NCBI GenBank assembly: GCA_030644725.1
Contig: CP130629.1
Span: 4,541,501-4,605,500 of the forward strand
DNA length: 64,000 bases
DNA from: Candidatus Electrothrix communis
GTDB lineage: Bacteria; Desulfobacterota; Desulfobulbia; Desulfobulbales; Desulfobulbaceae
Reading direction: 5' to 3'
A program made the translations under genes and the position numbers. Below, piece by piece: positions 8,959 through 17,236 of the stretch. How positions within the stretch are numbered: position 1 is the first letter of the stretch; the number at the start of each line of letters is the position of its first letter. Below the pieces are notes generated by a model. The model saw only the letters and a list, made by a program, of their open reading frames with translations. It was not told the DNA's origin and made no database searches.

Positions 8959-9750
8959 CTAGGGAAGCCCCTTTCCGCAATGTGGGCAAATTTTCTTCAG
9001 CTCTTTTTGTTTCTGAATTTCCTCAACGAATCCCGCCCCCAAAATTCCTGTCGGCAGAGCAAACATCCCTATTCCAAGAATAGCAATCAGGCTTGCACAG
9101 AGTTTTCCTATGAAAGTCACAGGATACATATCTCCGTACCCAACGGTCGTAAGTGTAGCAATCGACCACCACATTGTTGCGGGGATGCTTGAGAAGACAT
9201 CCGGTTGGGCTGTGTTCTCGCAGTAATATAAAATAGTTGATGAAACAATTAAGAGAATGCCCATCAGTACCGACGTAAGGACGAGTTCTTCCTTTTTCGC
9301 CTGAAACACATGCTTGATAAGATTAAGTGATGAATAATACCGACCGATCTTGGCTATACGGAGGACTCTAAGGAGGCGCAGGGCTCGGAGCGATCGAAGA
9401 TCTACTCCCAAAAATGGTAGGTAGAACGGAAGGATGGCGAGAAGATCTATGGTTGGCATTGCCTGTAAGGCAAATTGAAGCCGGTCACAAATGCGACCGA
9501 TATATCGCGGATGAGCTGTGCATGCCCATAAGCGTATCAGATATTCTATGGTGAATACGCTAACGGATAGTAGTTCGAATACATTGAAGAACACTTTAAA
9601 GCGTTCCTGAATAGATTGAACCGAGCCGATGATCACCGCGAGGACATTCAGAAAAATCAATGTGAGGATAAAGATATCGAACACACGGCTTGCCGTATCT
9701 CCGGCTTTGGCTACTTCAACAATCTCCCATGTGCGTTTACGAATATTCAT
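8959..9750 (-). CDS. Voltage-gated K+ channel-like ion transport protein
   Basis: The 263-residue membrane protein shows the six-helix voltage-gated channel plan. An S4 helix with regularly spaced arginines is seen (LRSLRALRLLRVLRIAKIGR), followed by a pore loop with the K+ selectivity filter TTVGYGD. S1-S3 lie in the first 110 residues. The short C-terminus ends in KICPHCGKGLP, a CxxC that could bind metal. It probably conducts K+ across the inner membrane. No RCK domain is fused. A weak AAGAGA precedes the ATG. Confidence 0.88.
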   Translation of the reverse strand: MNIRKRTWEIVEVAKAGDTASRVFDIFILTLIFLNVLAVIIGSVQSIQERFKVFFNVFELLSVSVFTIEYLIRLWACTAHPRYIGRICDRLQFALQAMPTIDLLAILPFYLPFLGVDLRSLRALRLLRVLRIAKIGRYYSSLNLIKHVFQAKKEELVLTSVLMGILLIVSSTILYYCENTAQPDVFSSIPATMWWSIATLTTVGYGDMYPVTFIGKLCASLIAILGIGMFALPTGILGAGFVEEIQKQKELKKICPHCGKGLP

Positions 9751-9819
9751 TCTCTTGTTTGCAAGGAACTATGCAAATGCATCTGTCTGTAGGTAATCAT
9801 GAACCTTTCTTCACCGTCC

Positions 9820-10329
9820 TCATCCCAACGGCAACTCATGCAGCGACCCCTTCAGCTGCTCACCTGCCTCTAAAATCGCATAGGAACAGGGAACCCCGTA
9901 CCTGCTGACCATCTGAAACGCACCGGGATTGATAATCAGTTTCCCCTGCTCGCCCGGAGTGCGATGACAGACCGCATTATGGGTATGTCCGTAAATCACG
10001 CAATCCGCTTCGGGAAAGATATCCCGCAAGCCGGATTCAATATTTTCGGCATGTCTGCCCAACCGGTTGCCGTGGGTCACCCCGACGGTAAAGTCACCGA
10101 GCTGAAAGGTCTTTTGGCCGGGCAGGACAGCCAGTGTGTTGCTGCGGCAGCAGTTGCCGTGGACCGCATGGACAATTTTTCCCTGGAATGCATCCAGTAA
10201 CGAGATATCAACAAAATCACCTGCATGAATAATTACATCGCAGTCGGAAAAGCATTGCTTAACCCGTTGGAGGAATTCCGAGCTCAATCTCGTAAGATGG
10301 GTATCTGAGAGTATGCCTGCCTTGACCAT
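9820..10329 (-). CDS. YfcE/MJ0936-type metallophosphoesterase
   Basis: The 169-residue protein has the calcineurin-like phosphoesterase motifs: GILSDTHL (DxH), HAGDFVD (GDxxD), VHGNCC (GNC, where most have GNCD), VTHG, and GHTHNAV (GHTH). These are the metal-binding residues of the YfcE/Vps29 group, which hydrolyses phosphodiesters with Mn2+ in vitro. I chose the internal ATG at 10329 because AGGAAG lies 9 bp upstream and the motif DTH then falls at the usual N-terminal position; a longer frame to 10368 is open. Physiological substrate unknown. Confidence 0.88.
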   Translation of the reverse strand: MVKAGILSDTHLTRLSSEFLQRVKQCFSDCDVIIHAGDFVDISLLDAFQGKIVHAVHGNCCRSNTLAVLPGQKTFQLGDFTVGVTHGNRLGRHAENIESGLRDIFPEADCVIYGHTHNAVCHRTPGEQGKLIINPGAFQMVSRYGVPCSYAILEAGEQLKGSLHELPLG

Positions 10330-10557
10330 AAGATGCACTTCCTGTCCTGTTATCCTGTATCTGGGCAATCCGGAAAGCGTCCTGATCGACCAAAGTACCT
10401 GTTCAAAGAAATAATCCGTTCACTGTAAAAGAGTTCCCACTTCTTGACAAGAAAAGATAGGGAAGGGTTGCAAAAAACAGGGCCATCTCGTAACATTAGG
10501 CCTCTATCTATTCCGCCAATCAATTTTAATCAAGACAAGATAATAAGGATAAACAAT

Positions 10558-11124
10558 ATGTACTCAGCATCAGATTTGCGTAAAGGACTGAAGGTTCAGA
10601 TCGACGGGGATCCCTATATTATTATAGACTTTGAATTTTCCAAACCGGGTAAAGGTCAGGCCCTGTACCGTACCAAGATGCGCAGCATGATTTCCGGCAA
10701 CCAATTCACCCAGACGTATCGATCCCATGATAAATTTGAAAAGCCGGACTTGGAAGAACGCACCATGCAGTATCTCTATTCCCAGGACGACGAGTTTCAT
10801 TTCATGGATACCTCGTCCTATGAGCAGATCTTTTTGACCAGAGAGCAGCTCGGCGATAATATTAATTTCCTGAAGGACAATATGGAGGTGCAGGTGCTTT
10901 TCTTCGGCGGCGACCGTCCTATCGACATCAGCCTCCCCATTTTTGTTGATCTGGAAGTTACTCGTGCTGATCCTTGGGTAAAAGGGGATACCTCGGGCAC
11001 GGATACCAAGCCGGTCACCGTGGAAACCGGGTTTCAGTTACAGGTGCCTCCCTTTGTCAATGAGGGGGATAGGATCCAGATCGACACCCGTTCTGGGGAC
11101 TATATGACCAGGGTTAAGGAGTAA
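10558..11124 (+). CDS. efp: Translation elongation factor P
   Basis: The 188-residue protein relieves ribosome stalling at polyproline stretches. The modification loop KPGKGQALYRTK places the acceptor lysine at Lys32, with Lys rather than Arg at the loop tip; the modifying enzyme is not in the window. The C-terminal OB fold ends TRSGDYMTRVKE as in canonical EF-P. The start is ATG 10558 after TAAGGATA; the upstream in-frame extension to 10444 lacks similarity. It is monocistronic. Confidence 0.97.
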   Translation: MYSASDLRKGLKVQIDGDPYIIIDFEFSKPGKGQALYRTKMRSMISGNQFTQTYRSHDKFEKPDLEERTMQYLYSQDDEFHFMDTSSYEQIFLTREQLGDNINFLKDNMEVQVLFFGGDRPIDISLPIFVDLEVTRADPWVKGDTSGTDTKPVTVETGFQLQVPPFVNEGDRIQIDTRSGDYMTRVKE

Positions 11125-11211
11125 GAGCTGTTTTTTCACCTCCAGGGGCAGAGTTTCATAATGGTCTTTGCCGATTGGGCCTCTTGGCTGTCCGTTGCTT
11201 GAAATTACCCA

Positions 11212-11271
11212 GCTGTTTTAAACTGTATTTTAAAATGGCCTCGGCTAATATAGAGTGCAGTTTAAAATAGC
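11212..11271. repeat. Inverted repeat in the efp downstream region
   Basis: Arms GCTGTTTTAAACTG (11212-11225) and CAGTTTAAAATAGC (11258-11271) are complementary with one mismatch and a 32-nt spacer. Left of the loop a related TATTTTAAAATGGCC occurs again. It lacks a T-tract, so it is not a clear terminator; an operator pair or a small relic element would fit. The rest of 11125-11383 shows nothing else. Confidence 0.5.
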
Positions 11272-11383
11272 CATATACGCTTCTTGTCATTCGGGGACGG
11301 TATCGGGGTGACTAGTCCGCTAGATTACTTTGCAAATCCACCCTGGGCCGAGGCGCTGACAAGCTGATAACAGAGGAGCTGAT

Positions 11384-11950
11384 ATGAATCGCAAGATTCC
11401 CGATCACCATTTGGTCTACGGCACCCTTAAAGATTACCTGACCGGCGAGGAATTGCCGGACACCGATGATGAACGGCTCCGGCAGGAGATGGCGCGGATG
11501 ATGGTGGAAGAAAAGGGTTTTGCCAAGGAGGATCTGGAGCCGCGCCTAACCGTGGAGACCCTGTTCAACCATATCTTTGTCCGTTCAATTATTGATCTGA
11601 CCGTGTCTTGCAACGGGCAACGCCTCTTTGTCCTCCGCTATGGTCCTGGCTCCCTGGTGACCCGCGAAAAACCGGCCTTGGCTGCGGCACGGGTGCTGGA
11701 CAGCGCTTGCTGTATTCCGCTGGCTGTGGTGACCAATAGTCGCGATGCCGAGTTGCTGGAGAGTCGAACCGGCAAGGTGTTGGCCACTGGCCTGGAGGCG
11801 ATCCCTGACCGGGCACGGGCTGAAGAACTGATGAGAGAGTATCCAGCCCCACCGCCTCTGACTGGAGTTGTACGGGAGCGCAATCTGCGGGTGCTCAATG
11901 CCTTTGATCTGGAGGCCTGTTGTCGGGCTTATTCGCTGGGATTGTTTTAA
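11384..11950 (+). CDS. HsdR N-terminal-fold protein, catalytic residues apparently lost
   Basis: The 188-residue protein resembles the stand-alone 'type I restriction enzyme R protein N-terminal' family (HSDR_N_2) found in many deltaproteobacteria. It has the helical start (LRQEMARMMVEEKGFAKEDL) and the core strand RSIIDLTVSCNGQRLFVLRY. In active members that strand pair reads D...(E/Q)xK, but here VLRYGPG replaces the expected VECK-like segment, so the PD-(D/E)XK site looks dead. No helicase, HsdM or HsdS is nearby, so this is not a working restriction system. Start: ATG after AGAGGAGCTGAT. Function unknown. Confidence 0.7.
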   Translation: MNRKIPDHHLVYGTLKDYLTGEELPDTDDERLRQEMARMMVEEKGFAKEDLEPRLTVETLFNHIFVRSIIDLTVSCNGQRLFVLRYGPGSLVTREKPALAAARVLDSACCIPLAVVTNSRDAELLESRTGKVLATGLEAIPDRARAEELMREYPAPPPLTGVVRERNLRVLNAFDLEACCRAYSLGLF

Positions 11951-12014
11951 GAGAGAGGTGCCTTATCCGTTGACAGCGTTGAGGATGTTTTTGTGCGGCA
12001 CGATGCGTAGCTCT

Positions 12015-12551
12015 TCATCTTTTGGGAGATTCTCGGCAGGCCGCACTGAGTCTGCTTTGGTTTCTGCCGCATTGCTTGGCCTGAAATAAGTGGGTTTCAG
12101 CAAGATTCGTTATCATCCTGATGGATAATTTGGGTACGGGCCAGAGGCTATGGCCTCCTATGCAGATGGTTACCACTGGGGCTACGTCGGATTGCTCGTG
12201 GGGAATGACAAGGGAGCGCACGCTGGACAGCACCTGGTCGGCAATGATGAGCGTATCTTGGGCTTCAGTGTAGGGGAGCAGGATGGCGAATTTTTCCCCC
12301 TCGTATCGAGCTGCCAAATCTGTTGAGCGGCGGAGCGTCCTTCGGAGGCACTCGGCTATCTTCCTGAGACAGGCATCACCGGCAGAACGACCGTAGCAAT
12401 CATTGAAGTATTTGAAACGATCAACATCGCAGAGCAGAAGAGAGAGCGGGTTTCCTGTTTTTTGCGCACTCAGCCAAGCTCTTTTGAGTTGTTTGTCAAA
12501 ATGACGCCGATTGGCGATGCCTGTTAAACTGTCCTGATACTCCGATTTCAC
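12015..12551 (-). CDS. GGDEF-domain protein with degenerate active site
   Basis: The 178-residue product is a bare GGDEF domain: the entry motif DSLTGIANRRHFD, LLLCDVDRFKYFNDCYG, GDACLRKIAECLR are all present. The signature loop reads RYEGEKFAILLP where active diguanylate cyclases have RYGGEEF, so cyclic-di-GMP synthesis is doubtful. The start is a GTG (12551) with no upstream sensor domain. It may be a degenerate regulator or a remnant of a longer gene. It is convergent with the HsdR_N-fold gene. Confidence 0.75.
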   Translation of the reverse strand: MKSEYQDSLTGIANRRHFDKQLKRAWLSAQKTGNPLSLLLCDVDRFKYFNDCYGRSAGDACLRKIAECLRRTLRRSTDLAARYEGEKFAILLPYTEAQDTLIIADQVLSSVRSLVIPHEQSDVAPVVTICIGGHSLWPVPKLSIRMITNLAETHLFQAKQCGRNQSRLSAACRESPKR

Positions 12552-12698
12552 GTATCCGTCCTCAATCTCTTCTCAATCATTTTGCGTTTATTCTGTCTCA
12601 AAACCTAACCCGGACAAGCCGGAACCAAAAAGGTGGCAAAACATTAGCTCATGATTAAATTTTATCCGAGAAAGTAAAATTCACTTGGAGGTTTAATC

Positions 12699-14209
12699 AT
12701 GTCCCTTGTAGAACGATATAACCAGCAAATTTCCGGTGTTTATTCATGCTTTGATCGAGTTGTTATCAATGGCACATTGCCTGGATTTTGTTATGCAGAG
12801 GGAATGACAAGTTACCTCTACGCAAATAATATAAGAATTTTTGATTACACCAAATTTACAGAGCCGCTTCGTAATGAGATTAGATCCAATGCAGAATATA
12901 TTGCCAATAAAAACAAATTGAGCATTGATTTCATTCGAAAAAATAACTTTCGGAAAGAACAACGAGTACGTGATATTATAACTGAACGAGGCCGTCATCC
13001 AGGGGTTGTACATATTTTTTCAGCCATGGAACCATGTGCCTCTTACAGGCCGTGGCATGACAAAAAACACATAAAACTTTTCTGAAGTTTACTCAGGGTA
13101 AATGTCTGCACTATTATTTTTACCTGATTGATGAAGACCTTGGCCTTTGTTATGTCAGGGTGCCGACTTGGTGTCCTTTTCGGTTACAAATATATTTTAA
13201 TGGTCACAATTATCTTGCATCAGCACTTGAAAAGCACTCAGTTAAACATTCTCAAGTTGATAATATGTTTATCAATTTAGAATCGTTTGAATATGCGCAA
13301 GAAATAAATAATCAACTGACTGTAGATGTTATTCATGAGAAGCTGAACATATTCGCGGATAAATTTTGTCCTGTTATAAAAAAACTTGAGCAGCATTATC
13401 ACTGGAGCATTATGCAGGCCGAATATGCCACCGATATAGTTTTCAAAAGACAGCAGGATTTAAAACATATATACGATAATCTGATAAGGACGGCAATTCA
13501 TACGGTAAAACCGGACAATATAGCGACATTTTTCGGAAAAAAGTTACACGGTAATTATCAGGGGCAAATGGGCAACAATTTCAACACCAGAATTGAAGGT
13601 ACCAGAGTAAAACATTCAATGGGTCCTGTTTCTGTTAAAATGTATGACAAGCATGGTTTAGTCCTCCGTATTGAAACTACGGTTAATGATGTTTCCTTTT
13701 TTAAACACTACCGCAAGGTAGAACATCGAGATGGTACAGAATCTCAAAAATTGGCTCCTATGAAGAAAGGGATTTACAGCTTATCCCCATTACGAGATTT
13801 AATGTGTGCCGCTAACCAACGATACCTACAGTTTATATCAGCCATAGACGACAGGAAAGTCGGCGTGAAAAATTTAAATAAACTCACAAAAAGGATAGTG
13901 AATAATGATCGTCCCTATAAAGGGTTCAGCTTTTTCTCAGATGATGACCAAAAATTGTTTGAGATTATAGCCAGAGGCGAATTCACCATCAGCGGATTCC
14001 AAAATAAAAATATCCGTCAGTATTGGGATGGCAAAAACTCAGGCCAAATATCTCGCCTTTTTAAACGGCTTCATGTGCATGGGCTGATAAAAAAAATTGC
14101 TCACACATACAAATATTATCTTTCAAAGTTTGGACAGCAAGTTATAACCATGGGGCTGAAACTTAAAGAAATGGTAATTATCCCGAGCCTTGCTGCACGG
14201 GCTTTGTAG
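12699..14209 (+). pseudogene. Winged-helix protein of a multicopy-type family, frameshifted at an A6 run
   Basis: Two consecutive frames make one protein of about 503 residues. The first (12699-13085) ends WHDKKHIKLF; the second, in the -1 frame, is open from before 13067 to 14209 and continues THKTFLKFTQGKCLHYYFYLIDE. The switch point is the A6 run 13062-13067 read as AAA AAA. A lost A or a -1 ribosomal slip both give the full protein. The C-terminus (about 90 residues, NIRQYWDGKNSGQISRLFKR) looks like a MarR-type winged helix. Start: ATG with GGAGG 7 bp upstream. I recall this family as a repeated, uncharacterised type in environmental genomes. Imperfect ends near 12632 and 14224 hint at mobility but are weak. 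Confidence 0.7.
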
Positions 14210-14243
14210 AAAAGTCTTGCCATAAAAAACACGAAAATAATAA

Positions 14244-16079
14244 TTAAGATACTAAGATGCTTTGTCCGTCATCCAGATTTTTCGAAGCATACCAAAACCA
14301 TTTTCTGTTAAGGGCTTGGATTGCCTTATTCAGGCTCCCGGTTTTTGCACATTGCTCGATATGAAATTGCGGGTGAACATAACGTCGTTTTAGCAGGGGC
14401 TCCAGTTCGCTGAAGCTTGCTCCCTGAAAATATTTGACCAGGACTTCGGTGCTTGCCTCTGCTGCCAAGGCGCAGGAAAGTTTATAGGATAACCTTACTG
14501 CATCATTCGTTTTATCATGGTCCTTGGCCAGTAAAGCATGGTGGGGCAGGGTGATCTCACCTTTTTGTTCCGCCGCTGTGATTTTTTTGCGCAAATGGTT
14601 TTCAATGGTGTGCTGATGAAAGAGCAGTTCACCGGCCTTGCGATACCCCTGAAGGGCTTGCACCTGATTCAAGGTAGCATCCTTGAGCAGGAGATAGGTG
14701 TCAATGATATATTTTTCTTTTTTAAAAATGTCTTGAACAGCCGGGGTCACCAGATAGTCCAGAAAGAAATGGGCAACCGCCGTTTTTATTTTATCTACCT
14801 GATCAGTAACAGCTTGGTAAGTCTCAAAAGGTTCCTTGGTTTTCCGCACAATATCAATGTCCGAGAAGGTGCCGAAGAGGATGCGATAGAGGCTTTCTTG
14901 GTTTTTTTTGCTGTCGTCTTTCTCTTTTCCTTCCGTGTCAGTATGCGTTTCTTCCTCATCGTGTCCGTGGATGTTGTCAATAGCAAGGTGGAGCAGGGTA
15001 TGCACGGTATCAATGGGGTCAAATCGCCCTGTGACGACCGGGGTTTTTTCTCCCTTGCCGTGCTTATCGCTAGGGTGTTCTTTGCAGAGAACAAAGGCGT
15101 TAAAGGTGCCCACCTGGGTTTCAGTAACCAGATGGTGAATTCTCCTGTTCCAGTAATCATCATCCAGTAGTTTTTCCTCTGCCATGCAGATCAGCAACAG
15201 GTCAGTATAATTACTGTGGGCATAAAAATCTTGAAGGGTATGAATACCGTGACCTAGAATCTTTAAGGCCTTATAATCACTCAGTCGGTTTTGGCGGGTG
15301 ACTGCGCTGTCCGCATCTTGGGTTGTCTCAAAGGCTTTTTTTATCCAGTCCTCCACCGCGTATGCAAGCGATTCCTTTACCGTGGTCGTCATAAAGCCTC
15401 GTTCCTCATGCCCCTTCAGCTCCAGTTCTTCCCGATTATCCAGTACCCGGTTATTTTCTTTAATAATATATTGGTCTGTTACGTCAAAATGATCCAAAGG
15501 GTAATAGGCCCCGATCTCTTCAGCCTTGCCAGGTGTTACAGCAGGAATGCCTGTCTCGTCAGCGGGAATATCCATGGGCAGATATTCCGGCATCTCGCCC
15601 ATCTTTTGGCTGAATGTCCATGCCTCTTCTGCGGATCTCCATTCTTCTGACCACAAGGCGGCAAAGAGGTTTTCCCATGTTTTTTTGAAGCCGGTGCTTT
15701 GAAGAATGAAGTCGGGGAGAACATAGGCTCCGTCTTTTCTGCTTTGATAATAATCGGTCTGTTCCTTTTTTTCGGACCGAGCAGTAATTTCCAGTTTGCT
15801 TTCTTTGCGATCAATGTATTTTTTGAACCACTCGTCCTGATGAAATATTGAGTGGAGCTTTTTCAGAAAGGTAAGCCAGTACCGGGTAGGGCTCGGTTTT
15901 TTGCTGCTCGGAAGAAAGGTAAAAAAGGCTGTGGCTTGGCTCATGTCTGTCAGCCAGTTGCCCATCCAGAGGGGATAAAATGTTTTTCGGTACTCAGCAT
16001 TGTCCTGAAGCTCCGGGATGTGATCATGACAGCGTTTGAAACCGCAGTAGGTGATGGCTCTATGTTTATCAAGATTCAT
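14244..16079 (-). CDS. Het-C-like domain protein
   Basis: The 611-residue protein has no signal peptide. Its core GHGIHTLQDFYAHSNYTDLL is the hallmark of the Het-C family (fungal heterokaryon incompatibility C and bacterial relatives), related to zinc-dependent phospholipase C folds. Other likely metal ligands are His in CHDHIPE near the N-terminus and DNIHGHDEEETHTD in the middle. A Lys/Glu-rich linker (about 370-400) separates two helical parts. Start: ATG after AAGGAA. In bacteria such proteins are often linked to toxicity or effectors; here it stands alone between a frameshifted mobile-type gene and an unknown gene. The function is inferred only from the motif. Confidence 0.7.
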   Translation of the reverse strand: MNLDKHRAITYCGFKRCHDHIPELQDNAEYRKTFYPLWMGNWLTDMSQATAFFTFLPSSKKPSPTRYWLTFLKKLHSIFHQDEWFKKYIDRKESKLEITARSEKKEQTDYYQSRKDGAYVLPDFILQSTGFKKTWENLFAALWSEEWRSAEEAWTFSQKMGEMPEYLPMDIPADETGIPAVTPGKAEEIGAYYPLDHFDVTDQYIIKENNRVLDNREELELKGHEERGFMTTTVKESLAYAVEDWIKKAFETTQDADSAVTRQNRLSDYKALKILGHGIHTLQDFYAHSNYTDLLLICMAEEKLLDDDYWNRRIHHLVTETQVGTFNAFVLCKEHPSDKHGKGEKTPVVTGRFDPIDTVHTLLHLAIDNIHGHDEEETHTDTEGKEKDDSKKNQESLYRILFGTFSDIDIVRKTKEPFETYQAVTDQVDKIKTAVAHFFLDYLVTPAVQDIFKKEKYIIDTYLLLKDATLNQVQALQGYRKAGELLFHQHTIENHLRKKITAAEQKGEITLPHHALLAKDHDKTNDAVRLSYKLSCALAAEASTEVLVKYFQGASFSELEPLLKRRYVHPQFHIEQCAKTGSLNKAIQALNRKWFWYASKNLDDGQSILVS

Positions 16080-16658
16080 AATGACGAGTTCCTTATCACC
16101 GGGCAGATTAGAGAGGGTATTGAACTGTTCATGAAATTACAGTTGTACAAAACTGTATGTAGTGATTGTCCTGCATTGGTTTCAAGGAATCAAGGTCGAC
16201 TTGAAGGATGGACCACATCTCTGTATCTCCTTACTTGAGGTTGAATGATAAAGGTTTGTCATTGCGTGTGCAGCTTGTTCGGGGCCAGGCAGGAAAAACA
16301 ACAACAGGGCAGTAAATAAGTACGGCACAGGCATCTCCTGAATCTGGGGAAGAGATAATGCACTGTAATCATAGCATGGAGGCGGAAAGGCGGCGATCTT
16401 TTTTGTCCTTTTCCCCGCAGTGCGGCATCAGGAAGGGTATTTGCGTTGAGAGATAATATTTGACATCCATCGGATACACTGTAGAATTCCCGTGTCGTTT
16501 ACAGTCGTACTACCGTTTAAGGCGGTAGGGCTGTTGTTCTTCCCTCTGTCCCCGTCAGCGTGTATACGGATACTTCTGTGCAAGTGAAGCACAATGATTG
16601 TATGGATAGGAGGTGAGTCGTTCCAGGAAGCACAACATGCTCTTTCTGAGCAAAAAAT
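16080..16658. other. Long intergenic region with a promoter and a hairpin
   Basis: No convincing gene lies in these 579 bp. It contains a good sigma-70 promoter (16460-16487), a hairpin CTACCG...CGGTAG at 16510-16528, and a near-perfect anti-Shine-Dalgarno match AGGAGGTGA at 16608-16616. That last site is followed by tiny frames (for example ATG 16637 to a stop overlapping the next gene) rather than by a full gene. Confidence 0.5.
16460..16487 (+). promoter_or_regulatory. Sigma-70-type promoter
   Basis: TTGACA at 16460-16465 and TAGAAT at 16482-16487 are separated by 16 bp. The orientation suits the gene at 16659, giving a leader of about 165 nt that includes the hairpin at 16510-16528. Confidence 0.55.
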
Positions 16659-17123
16659 ATGAAACTGGCTGATACTGATTCGAAATTAGGGCGTAAACTG
16701 GAAACATGGGTTGTTAGTGAAAAAAAGGAAAAAAAGAAGCCGAGGCTGAAAGGAAGATTAGAGAAATGGCTGACTGACGAAGAAAAAAAAGAGCAGTTCT
16801 ATGTTGTGGGAGAAAAAACAGGGGTGCGTCGTAAAATCTTGATGGCGACAAGTCAGCGAGCAATCTTGTTTGAGAATAATTTGTTCGGCAAGCTTAAAGA
16901 TACCAGCGATAAGGTGTGGAATCAATTCATTTCTGTCCATCTTACAGAAGGGGTCTTGTCTTCTTCGTTGGAGTTATGCTTTTTTCCTTACCATGATTCA
17001 AACAATCATCTTGAGGCCGTTGACTGGACACTCTCTGGGTTGGATAAGGCAAAGGCAAGAGAATTTTATGCGTATCTGAAGGAGAGGGAGATGTCTTTAA
17101 AGGAGATCCGCCGAAGTAAGTAG
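16659..17123 (+). CDS. Unknown cytoplasmic protein, possible bacterial PH-like domain
   Basis: The 154-residue product has no signal or membrane segment. It starts with a highly charged, Lys-rich region (about 1-50) and then a beta-rich stretch (RRKILMATSQRAILFENNLFGKL ... FISVHLTEG) of the sort seen in bacterial PH-like domains, ending in a basic helix. The start ATG has a poor ribosome site; translation may be coupled to short frames that follow AGGAGGTGA at 16608. It lies 113 bp before thrC. Identity uncertain. Confidence 0.5.
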   Translation: MKLADTDSKLGRKLETWVVSEKKEKKKPRLKGRLEKWLTDEEKKEQFYVVGEKTGVRRKILMATSQRAILFENNLFGKLKDTSDKVWNQFISVHLTEGVLSSSLELCFFPYHDSNNHLEAVDWTLSGLDKAKAREFYAYLKEREMSLKEIRRSK

Positions 17124-17236
17124 GCGGTATAGCCAGCAGGGAAAAAGTAGTTCTGTTAAGAAAAAAGAGCTCTGGGTAGGGCGCATGCAAGCAGGGGTGA
17201 TCCTGTTCGAGCGATGACATCAGGAAGAGAAAAAGA

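Noticed and set aside
13160-14209. The second frame of the winged-helix gene as a gene of its own
   Set aside because: It has no ribosome site, and its sequence continues the upstream frame through a -1 step.
12632-14236. Imperfect inverted termini around the frameshifted gene
   Set aside because: About 10 of 13 bases match with no target duplication visible; too weak to call an insertion sequence.
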